Shown here: one piece after another, positions 9,210-18,032 of the stretch
How positions within the stretch are numbered: the stretch's first letter is position 1
Layout: every line of letters begins with the position of its first letter
Assembly: GCA_938083195.1 (NCBI GenBank)
Contig: CALKCK010000015.1
Location: 62,001 to 126,000, forward strand
DNA: 64,000 bases
Origin: an uncultured Pirellulaceae bacterium
GTDB lineage: Bacteria > Planctomycetota > Planctomycetia > Pirellulales > Pirellulaceae
Reading direction: 5' to 3'
Program-made: the position numbers and the translations under genes
The notes under the pieces: generated by a model
The model's database searches: none
What the model saw: only the letters and a program-made list of their open reading frames with translations
What the model was told of the DNA's origin: nothing

Positions 9210-10349
9210 TCACTTTTCCCCAGCCATTTCATGAAAAAGGTCCCATCGTGCCTTCATTTCCTGAATGCTATCACCCCCGAACTTATCGACCATCGCCGCC
9301 GCAATCTCAAATGCAACCACGCTCTCAATAATGATGCTGGCAGCAGAAAGAGCACAAACATCGCTTCGCTCGTAGCTCGCCTTACTCGGCTCCTTGGTTT
9401 CCATATCGATGGACTCAAGTGGTGTTTGCAGTGTGCTGATCGGTTTTTTAGCAGCCCGAATGACCAACGGCTGGCCATTGGTCATGCCAGCTTCCAGCCC
9501 TCCAGCATTGTTGGTCGGCCTAACATAACCCAAATTTGCAGTGGACTTCTCACTCGCCTCGTATTGAATTCCATCATGGACATGGCTCCCCGGTAACCCC
9601 GCCGCCTCAAATCCCATCCCAATTTCAACACCTTTGATTGCCTGAACAGCCATCACGGCTTGGGCGAGTTTTCCATCAAGTTTTCGATCCCATTGCGCAT
9701 GAGTTCCAAGCCCAAACGGCAACCCCTCGACTACGACTTCAACGATCCCCCCAAGTGTGTCACCCGCCTTTTTTGTTTCATCAACCAGCGACTTAGCCTC
9801 ACCATCGAGAGCGGGATCTAGCGAATAAATCTCACTTTCGTTACGCCATGCCTTTCTCTGAGCAAGGGTTCCTGTTTTCGCCGGAATTTTCAATCCACCA
9901 AGCTGCACGACATAGCCAAGTGTTTGAATTCCGAAAGACTCCAATAGCTGTTGGCAGAGGGCGCCGGCGGCAACCCGAACGCAAGTTTCCCTCGCACTCG
10001 CTCGCTCCAATATTCCCCGCATCGAACTGAGATATTTTAACGAACCGCTCAGGTCACCATGTCCCGGGCGCGGGCGAGGCAATTCCTTGAGCCGCTCCAG
10101 CTTGTAATCATTGTTAGGCACCTGCAGCGTAATGGGGGCCCCCAAGGTAACTTTATTCCATACCCCGGTTAAAATATCGACATGATCCTGCTCAAGGGTT
10201 TGACGTTTCCCTCGCCCATAGCCGCCCTGTCTCATAACCAGCAATTCATCGATTTTGTCGGTGTCTATCTCAAATCCGGCAGGAAATCCATCAATTAAAG
10301 CTAGGAGGCACTTTCCATGGGATTCGCCGGCAGTCCAGTATCGAAGCAT
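9210..10349 (-). CDS. aroC: Chorismate synthase
   Basis: Converts 5-enolpyruvylshikimate-3-phosphate to chorismate using reduced FMN; last step of the shikimate pathway, cytosolic. The family N-terminal signature is present, with GESHG at residues 8-12, followed by RQGGYGRGKRQ and RASARETCVRVAAGAL, typical FMN/substrate-binding segments. The 379 residues fit the usual 350-390. It is transcribed leftward, divergent from the transporter gene at 10504. ATG 10349 gives the canonical N-terminus. Confidence 0.96.
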   Translation of the reverse strand: MLRYWTAGESHGKCLLALIDGFPAGFEIDTDKIDELLVMRQGGYGRGKRQTLEQDHVDILTGVWNKVTLGAPITLQVPNNDYKLERLKELPRPRPGHGDLSGSLKYLSSMRGILERASARETCVRVAAGALCQQLLESFGIQTLGYVVQLGGLKIPAKTGTLAQRKAWRNESEIYSLDPALDGEAKSLVDETKKAGDTLGGIVEVVVEGLPFGLGTHAQWDRKLDGKLAQAVMAVQAIKGVEIGMGFEAAGLPGSHVHDGIQYEASEKSTANLGYVRPTNNAGGLEAGMTNGQPLVIRAAKKPISTLQTPLESIDMETKEPSKASYERSDVCALSAASIIIESVVAFEIAAAMVDKFGGDSIQEMKARWDLFHEMAGEK

Positions 10350-10503
10350 GATCTTGTTTGCGTTTCTTAGGAGGGAAATGATTTCGCCCGAATCTCACGA
10401 TTCTTGAGTCACTGCCATTCTAAACCAATCAAGTGTGGTTGGCAGCAGGGATTACAACCGTTCGAATAGAATCGCTGTCACAAACACTAATTCCGATTCA
10501 CCC

Positions 10504-11457
10504 ATGAAGTTTATTCAAAAACATTGGTTTTTAGCTTCCCTTCTTCTATTAATGGCGATGGGATTTCAATTTGCCAACCCGTTTGAAACACTCGCAGAGA
10601 TCGAATGGCTAAAATGGTCAGTTGTCTCAGTAACCATGTTTCTGATGGCCTGGCCGTTGGAATTTGGAAAACTACAACAGTCAATTGCGCGTCCCGCTGC
10701 ACCGTTACTGGGAGCCGCATTAAACCTGATTTTAATTCCATTGCTGGTCTGGCCACTCGCCGCATTAGCTGGAGCAGAACTGGGGCCCGGTATTATCATT
10801 ACGGCGGCGACCCCAAGCACTCTCGCCTCCGCAGCCGTTCTTACCCGTTATGCAGGTGGAGACGACAGCGTTGCTGTGATGGTTACCATCTTGACCAATG
10901 CGACCTGTTTTTTTGTGATGCCCTTCTGGATCTTCCTGCAAACTGGTGACCAAATTGATGCGTCCCAACTCGTAAGCACAATTTACAAACTGTTTTTTTA
11001 TGTTGTCGTTCCGATTGCCCTCGCGCAGATCGCCCGCCGCCATCGACCCTCGGCGGCCTGGGCCACCCAGGCAAAGCCATTACTTAGCAAACTTGCACTA
11101 ATTGGCGTTCTGGCAATGGTTTTTCTTGGGGCGGTAAAAATGGGGCTTCGATTTGAAAAGCAAACCGACTCGCCGATTTCGATTGGAGACTTTTTAACCA
11201 CCGCCGTTATCCTAATTTCGGTACACATAACTGTTTTCTGGCTGGGCATTTTCATTGCCAAAACAATCGGTCTTCCCCGTCCCAAACAAATCGCAGTTGG
11301 CTTCTCAGGCAGCCAAAAGACGCTCATGATCGGACTCTCCACCGCGGTCAATTTAGGATTCAATATTATCCCCATTGTGATGTATCACTCCTTACAACTG
11401 ATCGTAGACGCAGTATTCGCAGAAAGGTTGAAGGGAAATGATTCTCCAGAGCTTTGA
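10504..11457 (+). CDS. SLC10A7-like bile acid:sodium symporter family protein
   Basis: Integral membrane protein of 317 residues with about ten hydrophobic segments. The C-terminal signature GFSGSQKTLMIGLS and the ending IVMYHSLQLIVDAVFAERL resemble the SLC10A7/YfeH branch of the bile acid:sodium symporter superfamily. Substrate unknown; bile acids are unlikely. The frame can be extended to GTG 10435, but ATG 10504 places the start just before the first hydrophobic segment (MKFIQKHWFLASLLLL). No Shine-Dalgarno precedes either start. It runs divergently from aroC. Confidence 0.85.
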   Translation: MKFIQKHWFLASLLLLMAMGFQFANPFETLAEIEWLKWSVVSVTMFLMAWPLEFGKLQQSIARPAAPLLGAALNLILIPLLVWPLAALAGAELGPGIIITAATPSTLASAAVLTRYAGGDDSVAVMVTILTNATCFFVMPFWIFLQTGDQIDASQLVSTIYKLFFYVVVPIALAQIARRHRPSAAWATQAKPLLSKLALIGVLAMVFLGAVKMGLRFEKQTDSPISIGDFLTTAVILISVHITVFWLGIFIAKTIGLPRPKQIAVGFSGSQKTLMIGLSTAVNLGFNIIPIVMYHSLQLIVDAVFAERLKGNDSPEL

Positions 11458-11713
11458 ATTCCCAAGATAGGGGCAATCTCGCCTCCCCTCGGCTTGTTCT
11501 TATTTTTCCCGATTGATATATTTTTACTGTCTTAAACGGTCAGAAATATGCCACGTAACAAATCTAAATCCTTCCGTCGTTCATCCGCCCCTGCTGTTGA
11601 ATCGCTTTTCGAGTCTTAGCCGGCGAGCAAGTTGCACCGTCGTTGACCTACCCACTGGCACTCCGAACCAACCGCTTCGGTTTCGGAAAGCACCCTCTAA
11701 CAAGGCAAACAAA

Positions 11714-12787
11714 ATGCGCGAAATGCTCGATGAGAAATTAAAGCGATTTGAAGAACTCGAACAACAACTGAGCGACCCCGAAGTCCAATCAAATTCCTCC
11801 AAAATGGCTGCGGTGGCCCGCGAGCACGGGTCACTTGCAAAATTAGCAACAAAGTATCGACGGTTCACCGACCTACTTAATGAAATTGACGAACTTCGGG
11901 AGATGGCGAATTCCAGCGATCTCGAAGAGCGAGAAATGGCTGAAGACGAACTCAAGACTACACTTGAGACCCGCGAAACCTATTGGGATGAATTGCTTGA
12001 AATGACGATTGGTGGGGAGGATGCCAACCGCTCCCGTTGTGTCATGGAAATTCGAGCTGGAACTGGTGGTGATGAAGCTGCATTGTTCGCCCGCAATCTC
12101 TACGAGATGTACAGCAAGCATTGCGAAGTGAAGGGCTGGAAATTCTCCGCGCTTGAATCAAGCACCACCGAACTAGGAGGTTTTAAAGAAGTCACCATTT
12201 CAATTGAAGGGGATGGTTGCTACCGAGAACTCCAATATGAAAGTGGTGGCCACCGCGTTCAACGCGTGCCTGACACGGAAACTAAAGGACGTGTTCACAC
12301 TTCAGCGGCTACCGTCGCCGTGCTTCCAGAACCCGAAGATGTTGAAATCGAACTAAAACCAGACGACTACACCGTAGAAAGATATGCTGCTAGTAGTGGC
12401 CCCGGCGGACAGCATGTTAATAAAACTGCTTCCGCGGTCAGAATTACACACCACGAAACTGGCGTAGTCGTTAAGTGTTTTGAAGAACGTTCGCAACATA
12501 AAAACCTTGCCAAGGGGATGCGTATTTTGAAATCAAAACTATACGACCATCTCCAACGACAGGAAAACCAACAGCGGGCCGATCAACGCAAAAGTCTTGT
12601 CGGCTCTGGAGATCGTAGCCAGCGAATCCGCACTTACAACTTTCCCGAGAACAGAGTAAGTGACCATCGGATTAATTTAACCCTCTACAAACTTGACCAG
12701 ATCATCTCAGGTTCCGTGCAATTTTTGACGGACGCGTTGATCGACCACGATCGCCAAACCTTACGATCGTCGATGTCCTTGGAATAA
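11714..12787 (+). CDS. prfA: Peptide chain release factor 1
   Basis: Reads UAA and UAG stop codons in the ribosome and triggers peptide release. The GGQ motif (residues 231-233) sits in [17 protein letters not shown], and the codon-recognition PxT tripeptide is present as P-D-T in [14 protein letters not shown]. With the start at ATG 11714 the protein is 357 residues, the normal family length. The longer frame from 11513 adds 67 residues without family resemblance and is rejected. prmC, whose product methylates the GGQ glutamine, follows after 53 bases, the classical prfA-prmC arrangement. Confidence 0.97.
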   Translation: MREMLDEKLKRFEELEQQLSDPEVQSNSSKMAAVAREHGSLAKLATKYRRFTDLLNEIDELREMANSSDLEEREMAEDELKTTLETRETYWDELLEMTIGGEDANRSRCVMEIRAGTGGDEAALFARNLYEMYSKHCEVKGWKFSALESSTTELGGFKEVTISIEGDGCYRELQYESGGHRVQRVPDTETKGRVHTSAATVAVLPEPEDVEIELKPDDYTVERYAASSGPGGQHVNKTASAVRITHHETGVVVKCFEERSQHKNLAKGMRILKSKLYDHLQRQENQQRADQRKSLVGSGDRSQRIRTYNFPENRVSDHRINLTLYKLDQIISGSVQFLTDALIDHDRQTLRSSMSLE

Positions 12788-12840
12788 TTCCGGCAGCCGA
12801 ACCATCGTTACGGCGATCACATTTTTAAAATGAATTACGC

Positions 12841-13731
12841 ATGCCCGAAACACCTGAACAAACTTGGACAATTAAACAACTGCTAGACTGGACGACCGAT
12901 TTTTTCTCAAAATCGACGATGGGAAACGCTCGCCTGGAAGCTGAAGTTTTACTGGCCGAGGCGTTAGACTGTCAGAGAATCGAACTATACACGCGTTTCG
13001 ATGAACAACCTCCAGCCCAACAATTGACTGAATTCCGCGCTTGGGTCAAACGTCGCGCCGCTGGAGAGCCCGTTGCTTATCTGGCTGGATACCGTGAATT
13101 TTACTCCCTCCGTTTTCAAGTTGATTCCAATGTACTGATCCCAAGGCCAGAAACCGAACACCTCGTTGTCGCCGCCGTGGAATTCGCAACCAATCTAAAA
13201 AGCGACCCTATTCGTATCATTGACGTAGGTACCGGCAGTGGTTGCATCGCCGTGACCCTTGCGACCCTGATCGAAAATTGCAAAATTGCCGCGACTGACA
13301 TCTCCGAACCCGCACTCGAAATTGCGAAATCAAACGCCGCCCACCACGCGGTCGATTCTAAAGTACATTTCTTCGCGGGAGACCTTTTGGATGCGCTGCC
13401 TCAAGGCAGTAGCCCGGTCCACCTGATTGTCAGCAACCCTCCCTATATCGGCAAACTTGAAATATCCACCGTGGACGATCAAGTCAAAAATCACGAACCT
13501 GACATTGCGCTTTTTTCTGGAGATCATGGGACTGAAGTCATCCAGAGGCTAATCGACGATGCCGCCCAATTCTTACTCCCCGACGGCGCATTAATGTTTG
13601 AGACCAGCCCTATCATCATGGACCGCTGCGTTGCTTTCGTGCGGAACAACCAGGCTTATGCCGACGTGCGTGTCATTAAAGACTACAGTGGCCACGATCG
13701 AATCGTCGTGGCAACAAGAAATGGAAAATAG
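12841..13731 (+). CDS. prmC: Release factor glutamine methyltransferase PrmC (HemK)
   Basis: S-adenosylmethionine-dependent enzyme that N5-methylates the Gln of the GGQ motif in release factors. It has the N-terminal helical release-factor-binding domain (about residues 1-90), then a class I methyltransferase domain with DVGTGSGCIAVTLA for SAM binding and the catalytic N-P-P-Y at residues 199-202. Its 296 residues fit the family. Downstream of prfA and probably co-transcribed with it. ATG 12841 gives the standard N-terminus. Confidence 0.96.
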   Translation: MPETPEQTWTIKQLLDWTTDFFSKSTMGNARLEAEVLLAEALDCQRIELYTRFDEQPPAQQLTEFRAWVKRRAAGEPVAYLAGYREFYSLRFQVDSNVLIPRPETEHLVVAAVEFATNLKSDPIRIIDVGTGSGCIAVTLATLIENCKIAATDISEPALEIAKSNAAHHAVDSKVHFFAGDLLDALPQGSSPVHLIVSNPPYIGKLEISTVDDQVKNHEPDIALFSGDHGTEVIQRLIDDAAQFLLPDGALMFETSPIIMDRCVAFVRNNQAYADVRVIKDYSGHDRIVVATRNGK

Positions 13732-13805
13732 CCGAGAACTTAGTCTCAGGTTGTTAATCCGACAGCGTACTCTACCGTAAATTTATACGCCGATATTTTA
13801 TATCC

Positions 13806-14756
13806 CTAGGCTCGCGGATGGTATTGCTGATGCACTTTCTTTAGGCGAGATTGGTCGACATGCGTATAAATTTGCGTTGTTGCAATACTTGCATGCCCCA
13901 GCATTTCCTGAACCTGTCGCAAATCCGCCCCCCCCGCAAGAAGGTGTGTCGCAAAACTATGCCGTAACGTATGGGGACTAATAGAAACGGATACGTCCGC
14001 GATCAACGCGTATTTCTTGACCAATTCCCAAATTGCCTCTCGTCTTAACCTGCGACCACCGCGAGAAAGAAACAACCAGTCTACTTCATTCGACCGAACC
14101 GCCTCCAACCGTGGCCGCTGCCTATTAAGGTAATCTGTCACTGCCTCAATTGCTGCATCTCCAAGAGGTACCATCCGCTGCTTATTGCCTTTCCCCTCGC
14201 ACTTGCAATACCGCTCATCAAGATGTAAATCACGGAGTCGTAAATTGGAGACTTCCGAAGCTCGACAACCTGTGGCGTATAACATCTCCAAAAGCGCGCG
14301 GTCACGGAAATAATAGATTTCGATCCGTCGCGGCCCATTCAGAAATCGCTCTACCTCCCTAGGTGACAAAACCGAAGGAACTCGGTGCCACAATTTCTGA
14401 CTGCCCAACAACTCGACTTTGTTGTCGACTAACAAACCTTCGAGCTGGAGATATCGGAAGAACATCTTAACGGCGACGATATGCCTCGCAATCGAAGCTG
14501 GGGCTAATTGTTGGGCATTCAAAAAACCCACAAAATCAGATAACTCCGTGATCGTCAAATCAGCTACCTTGCGATCTTCAAGCCAACCAATAAACCGCCG
14601 CATATCCCGTGAATACGCCGCGACTGTATTTTCCGCTAAATGGCATTCGGTTCTTAGGTAAAGCGTGAATGCTTCCGCATGACGAACCGTGGCATTGGCA
14701 TCAGGAGCCTCTGCGTTGATCAACCGACGAAGTTTACCCTTTTTTAGTTTTTTCAT
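13806..14756 (-). CDS. xerD: Tyrosine recombinase of the XerC/XerD type
   Basis: Site-specific recombinase of the phage integrase superfamily, expected to resolve chromosome dimers at a dif site. It has an N-terminal SAM-like core-binding domain (LRTECHLAENTVAAYSRDM) and a C-terminal catalytic domain with the first Arg in TGCRASEVSNLRL, the HTLRHSFATHLL box, the LGHASIATTQIYTHV box and the Tyr nucleophile. XerC and XerD cannot be separated by eye, so the symbol is provisional. The frame extends to 14816, but that segment encodes a terminator hairpin (14771-14806). ATG 14756 gives 316 residues, close to the family norm, and is preferred. No mobile-element genes surround it, so a housekeeping role is likely. 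Confidence 0.9.
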   Translation of the reverse strand: MKKLKKGKLRRLINAEAPDANATVRHAEAFTLYLRTECHLAENTVAAYSRDMRRFIGWLEDRKVADLTITELSDFVGFLNAQQLAPASIARHIVAVKMFFRYLQLEGLLVDNKVELLGSQKLWHRVPSVLSPREVERFLNGPRRIEIYYFRDRALLEMLYATGCRASEVSNLRLRDLHLDERYCKCEGKGNKQRMVPLGDAAIEAVTDYLNRQRPRLEAVRSNEVDWLFLSRGGRRLRREAIWELVKKYALIADVSVSISPHTLRHSFATHLLAGGADLRQVQEMLGHASIATTQIYTHVDQSRLKKVHQQYHPRA

Positions 14757-14759
14757 TTC

Positions 14760-14806
14760 ACAAACAAAAACAAAGCCGAAAACACCTAGAGGTATTTTCG
14801 GCTTTG
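14760..14806 (-). terminator. Intrinsic terminator of the exbB-exbD operon
   Basis: Hairpin at 14771-14806 with arms of about 16 bases (CAAAGCCGAAAA.ACC and its complement, one mismatch) around a TAGA loop. On the minus strand it is followed by a T-rich run (about 14760-14770). It lies about 115 bases beyond the second exbD stop and just before the xer ATG, so it separates the operon from xer. Confidence 0.8.
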
Positions 14807-14922
14807 CTTCCGACAAACATCGGAGTGGAATAAAAAAGAGCGATTCTGCGGAGGCACAGGTTACCCAAACGAAATAACCGCAAGCCCAACTGAAACCCGA
14901 GACGGGATTAGCCTAACCCAAA

Positions 14923-15417
14923 TCAAAACCCATTCCCAACGTCTTTGAATTTGACTTTTTTGACAAGCGTTTTAATATCACCATTTTTCAAGACTTTTCC
15001 CGACACCGCTCCAATCGCTTTAACCGTGTACGAATACTTCAAGTTGTAAGCGATATCGAACTCAACTTCGGTTTCGGAACCTTGTTCGGGATCCCCATCA
15101 GCCGCCAACCGCTCTTCAACGATATTCGTAAGGTCAGGAAACATCGTCGCTTCGCGGAGCGTCTCGCTGTCGTCAACAATGATGCTTGAAATGTTTCCAT
15201 TTTCGCCAGCTTCAAGGCGTACCGTGATTAAGTCAGGCAATTCTTCATCAAGTGAATCGGCGGATTCGGAAGCGAGTGGCATCTTGATATTGAAGTCACC
15301 TTCCATCGCTACCACTTTGAATGTCATGATAAAGAAAACAAGCAACTGAAACACGATATCAATCATCGCGGTCATGTTGATTTTGATTTCTTCTGGTTCC
15401 GAAATTGACATCTGCAT
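14923..15417 (-). CDS. exbD: ExbD/TolR-type biopolymer transport protein (second copy)
   Basis: Single-pass inner-membrane component of an ExbB-ExbD/TolQ-TolR proton-driven motor. Short cytoplasmic N-terminus, one transmembrane helix (about residues 15-37) carrying the conserved proton-coupling Asp in NMTAMIDIVFQLLVFF, then a periplasmic domain. At 164 residues it is slightly longer than usual (about 140). It follows the first exbD after 9 bases and is the last gene before the terminator at 14760-14806. Two different ExbD proteins suggest a heteromeric motor. Confidence 0.9.
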   Translation of the reverse strand: MQMSISEPEEIKINMTAMIDIVFQLLVFFIMTFKVVAMEGDFNIKMPLASESADSLDEELPDLITVRLEAGENGNISSIIVDDSETLREATMFPDLTNIVEERLAADGDPEQGSETEVEFDIAYNLKYSYTVKAIGAVSGKVLKNGDIKTLVKKVKFKDVGNGF

Positions 15418-15426
15418 GGACGTACT

Positions 15427-15873
15427 CTACTGGTTAATTCTATCTTTGACGCGAAGGCTAAAGCTCTGCAGTTCCGATTCCTGACACTTAGCGATCAATT
15501 CCTGGACAATCCCTGTCGGTGTGTCCTTGTGCGATCGAATGATCACGGCAATATCGGAAGGGTCACGAATGCCTTCTCGTGCCGCCGCATCAACCTGACG
15601 CGACAACAATGGATTCAGCACGTCAATCCCGTTCTTTTGCCCCTCAAACACCACATCGCCACTCGGTTCCAAATTTAAAATAATTTGATAATCCGGGCGA
15701 ACCACTGGAGGAACGGCAAGCGCACTGCTTGGCAACAAGATCTCCTCGGCTCGATCCACTTCCGAAAAGTTAATCAGAAGCATGAAAAATGCGATCAACT
15801 GAAAAGTCATATCGATCATAGGCGTCAAATCGCCTTCGAGAATCTCAGTACTTTTTTTCTTAAATAATCTCAT
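15427..15873 (-). CDS. exbD: ExbD/TolR-type biopolymer transport protein (first copy)
   Basis: 148-residue single-pass membrane protein. The helix at about residues 17-38 contains the essential Asp in LTPMIDMTFQLIAFF; the periplasmic part follows, with phrases such as DIAVIIRSHKDTPTGIVQELI typical of ExbD. It lies 32 bases downstream of exbB and directly upstream of the second exbD in the same leftward operon. It differs clearly from its neighbour, so this is an old duplication. Confidence 0.9.
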   Translation of the reverse strand: MRLFKKKSTEILEGDLTPMIDMTFQLIAFFMLLINFSEVDRAEEILLPSSALAVPPVVRPDYQIILNLEPSGDVVFEGQKNGIDVLNPLLSRQVDAAAREGIRDPSDIAVIIRSHKDTPTGIVQELIAKCQESELQSFSLRVKDRINQ

Positions 15874-15905
15874 GGCACCACCGAAAAAAACAGAAAGGAA
15901 ACAAC

Positions 15906-16772
15906 CTAGTCTTTTTTCTTTCCAACTTTTTCAAATCGCCCCATCAGATTCTCACTAGTGATTCCAACCTCAAGCACAAGTCGCTGAACTCTATTTCGCA
16001 AAATATTGTAGGCAGCAATCGCTGGAATCGCGATTGCCAATCCAATTAATGTGGTCAACAAAGCAGTTGAAATACCCTCGGCGAGCTTGTTCGGATCGGG
16101 TGTGCCGCCACCGTTGGCAATTACATAAAACGAATTAATCATTCCATGAACCGTTCCAAAAAGACCAATCATGGGGCTGATCGTTCCGATCAAGGCTAAA
16201 TAACTCAAGCGGTGATCAAGTTTCATGTTTTCATCGGCACCCACTTCCTGCATTGCTGCAACCGATGCCGAATAACTACTTGACAATTTTGCCAGGCCAG
16301 CGGAGAGAACATTTCCAAGAAACGACTCATCCGTTTTGGCTAACTCGTAGGCTTCTTGATATTGCTTCTCTTCTAGATGCGCTTCAAATCCATCAATCAA
16401 ATGTTGAGGACAAACATATTCTCGTCTCGCCGACAGCAAGTTCATGATGAACAAAGCAACCAAAATAAATGAGAGGGAGAGAAACACAAGAATGTAAGTC
16501 CAACCGAGAGAATCGGTTAACCAACCCAAGAGAGACTCCTCCTTGGGTGCCGGCTTGGCCGCGGCGGCTGGAGCTGGCTCCGCTGCTGCAGGTTCCGCGG
16601 CTGCTGGTTCCGCGGCTGCTGGCTCCGCGGCGTCTTGAGCAAACACTCGTGTCGACGAATCGGAAAATAGCGGTTGGAACGCAAATACCGAAAATACGAT
16701 CGAAAAAAGTAATATCTGAGGTGCCCATGCTAAGACACCGCGGCTGGCTTTCGACCCCTTAATAAACTGCAT
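15906..16772 (-). CDS. exbB: MotA/TolQ/ExbB proton channel protein
   Basis: 288-residue inner-membrane proton channel subunit. An N-terminal hydrophobic segment (about 16-38), possibly a cleaved signal, is followed by a low-complexity Ala-Glu-Pro region (about 45-77) built of repeated AAAEP units. Then come three channel helices, the first near 88-112 and the last two carrying the conserved polar Thr/Ser (IGTISPMIGLFGTVHGM and ALLTTLIGLAIAIPAIAAYN). The N-terminal segment plus Ala/Pro/Glu linker is an addition to the classical ExbB/TolQ layout. Upstream lie two secreted TPR proteins that may be its working partners. Confidence 0.92.
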   Translation of the reverse strand: MQFIKGSKASRGVLAWAPQILLFSIVFSVFAFQPLFSDSSTRVFAQDAAEPAAAEPAAAEPAAAEPAPAAAAKPAPKEESLLGWLTDSLGWTYILVFLSLSFILVALFIMNLLSARREYVCPQHLIDGFEAHLEEKQYQEAYELAKTDESFLGNVLSAGLAKLSSSYSASVAAMQEVGADENMKLDHRLSYLALIGTISPMIGLFGTVHGMINSFYVIANGGGTPDPNKLAEGISTALLTTLIGLAIAIPAIAAYNILRNRVQRLVLEVGITSENLMGRFEKVGKKKD

Positions 16773-16877
16773 AGCGTCCTGTCTCCAAAAATCATGTCAA
16801 TGAAAGGTCTGATGTTTAAAACTCAGTTGTGCTAAGTATATCACACAAAATGAGCCAAGCCCTCGCCAATTGGGGCT

Positions 16878-17960
16878 TTATAATTTTCCCGCCCAATAAG
16901 AATTACGATACCGAGACTTAAGTGTGTCTCGCGCCGTCGCCGCTCGATCGGTTTCATCCAACTGAGCCCAAATTTTGGACAGATGAAACAAAGCCTCTGC
17001 ATGAAGCTCCGCTTCCGTTGCAAACAGTAAATCCGTGTGAAGATAGGCTGTTCTTGCCTCCTTCCAATTAGAATTCTTTTGATGAACGGCACCTAACGCA
17101 TTGTAAAGATGGGCAAACAACAGCTTGTTGTCCGAGTTCTCCGTCGCGATCATTTCGTTAAGTTTCGAAAGGCTGGTGGTCGGGTCTCCACCGATCCCTG
17201 CAAGCCGCGCCTTTTCGCATTTGGCGAGCAGTTTGTAAAGTTGCGTCACGTCATCATTGGAATTGTTATTGAGAATCGAATCGAACGCCGCGTTCGCATC
17301 AGCGGCCTTGTCCATCGTCAACGTCCCCAACTGAAGCGACCCATTAAGCTGGTACTTCGGCCACGAGCATTGACTTAGTTTGGCAAACTGCCCTATCGCT
17401 AAATCCGTCCGATCAATCGCAAAGTACAATTTCCCTAACTGCTCAACCGCGGGATATAGATGCCAACTCGTCGGATGATCATCGATGAAAGTGGCAACGA
17501 CCCCTCCCGCCTCTTGCGGTGTGGTACTACCCCCTCGCAATGAGTTCTGAGCCATGGAAAACGCACGTATGAAGTCAACTTCTGGCTTCATTTGTGGCGT
17601 CAACTTCGTCACGTCGATCTTACCCAGCGACTCAATTGCATCGGAATATCGCCCGGTCTCCATTTGATCTCTGGCCCGATTAATATCGCTAGGTTCTCCT
17701 AAAAAATAAACCCGATCGATTTTACTCGCGGGAACGAGTTTACCCGCGGGAACGAGTTTGCCCGCAATCGTCACACCATCAGGAGATATCTCGGTGATCT
17801 TTCCACTGGTTTTTGTGTTGCCACCAGACGCTTTGAATTGATACACGCCATCCTGAGCCAACAGTCGATGACTATTGGTAAGGTTCGCGACTCCCACAAA
17901 TAGGGAGACAAGAAGGATCACTTTTATTCGATCAACGATCGTCTTTTTAATATGCTTCAT
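16878..17960 (-). CDS. Secreted TPR-containing hypothetical protein
   Basis: 360 residues with an N-terminal signal peptide (hydrophobic core VILLVSLFVGVANL, cleavage likely after LLAQ). A short beta-type region comes next, in which GKLVPA occurs twice in succession (encoded by the 18-base tandem duplication at 17728-17763). The rest is helical tetratricopeptide-like repeats (for example RARDQMETGRYSDAIESLGK and LFHLSKIWAQLDETDRAATA). Probably a periplasmic scaffold for the ExbB/ExbD motor encoded next in the operon. Function not known from family. Confidence 0.85.
   Translation of the reverse strand: MKHIKKTIVDRIKVILLVSLFVGVANLTNSHRLLAQDGVYQFKASGGNTKTSGKITEISPDGVTIAGKLVPAGKLVPASKIDRVYFLGEPSDINRARDQMETGRYSDAIESLGKIDVTKLTPQMKPEVDFIRAFSMAQNSLRGGSTTPQEAGGVVATFIDDHPTSWHLYPAVEQLGKLYFAIDRTDLAIGQFAKLSQCSWPKYQLNGSLQLGTLTMDKAADANAAFDSILNNNSNDDVTQLYKLLAKCEKARLAGIGGDPTTSLSKLNEMIATENSDNKLLFAHLYNALGAVHQKNSNWKEARTAYLHTDLLFATEAELHAEALFHLSKIWAQLDETDRAATARDTLKSRYRNSYWAGKL
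17728..17763. repeat. 18-base tandem duplication inside a CDS
   Basis: Two adjacent 18-base units (17728-17745 and 17746-17763) differing at one base. They encode GKLVPA twice in the TPR protein, keeping the frame. Confidence 0.8.
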
Positions 17961-18032
17961 TGAAAAACTCTGACCTCGATTTTCCTATCGTTCTTTTTAC
18001 CCGCGGAAACCGCAGGTCACACTCTAAAAACA

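Noticed and set aside
9093..9596. 167-codon plus-strand frame
   Set aside because: Lies mostly antisense to chorismate synthase, whose family match is unmistakable.
10378..10407. Nine-codon frame with an AGGAGGG site between aroC and the SLC10A7-like gene
   Set aside because: Could be a leader peptide, but there is no downstream attenuator hairpin and the frame is too short to support.
13806..14756. Xer recombinase as evidence of a mobile element or integron
   Set aside because: Flanked by housekeeping genes, no attachment-site repeats, transposase or cargo; best read as a chromosome-dimer resolution enzyme.
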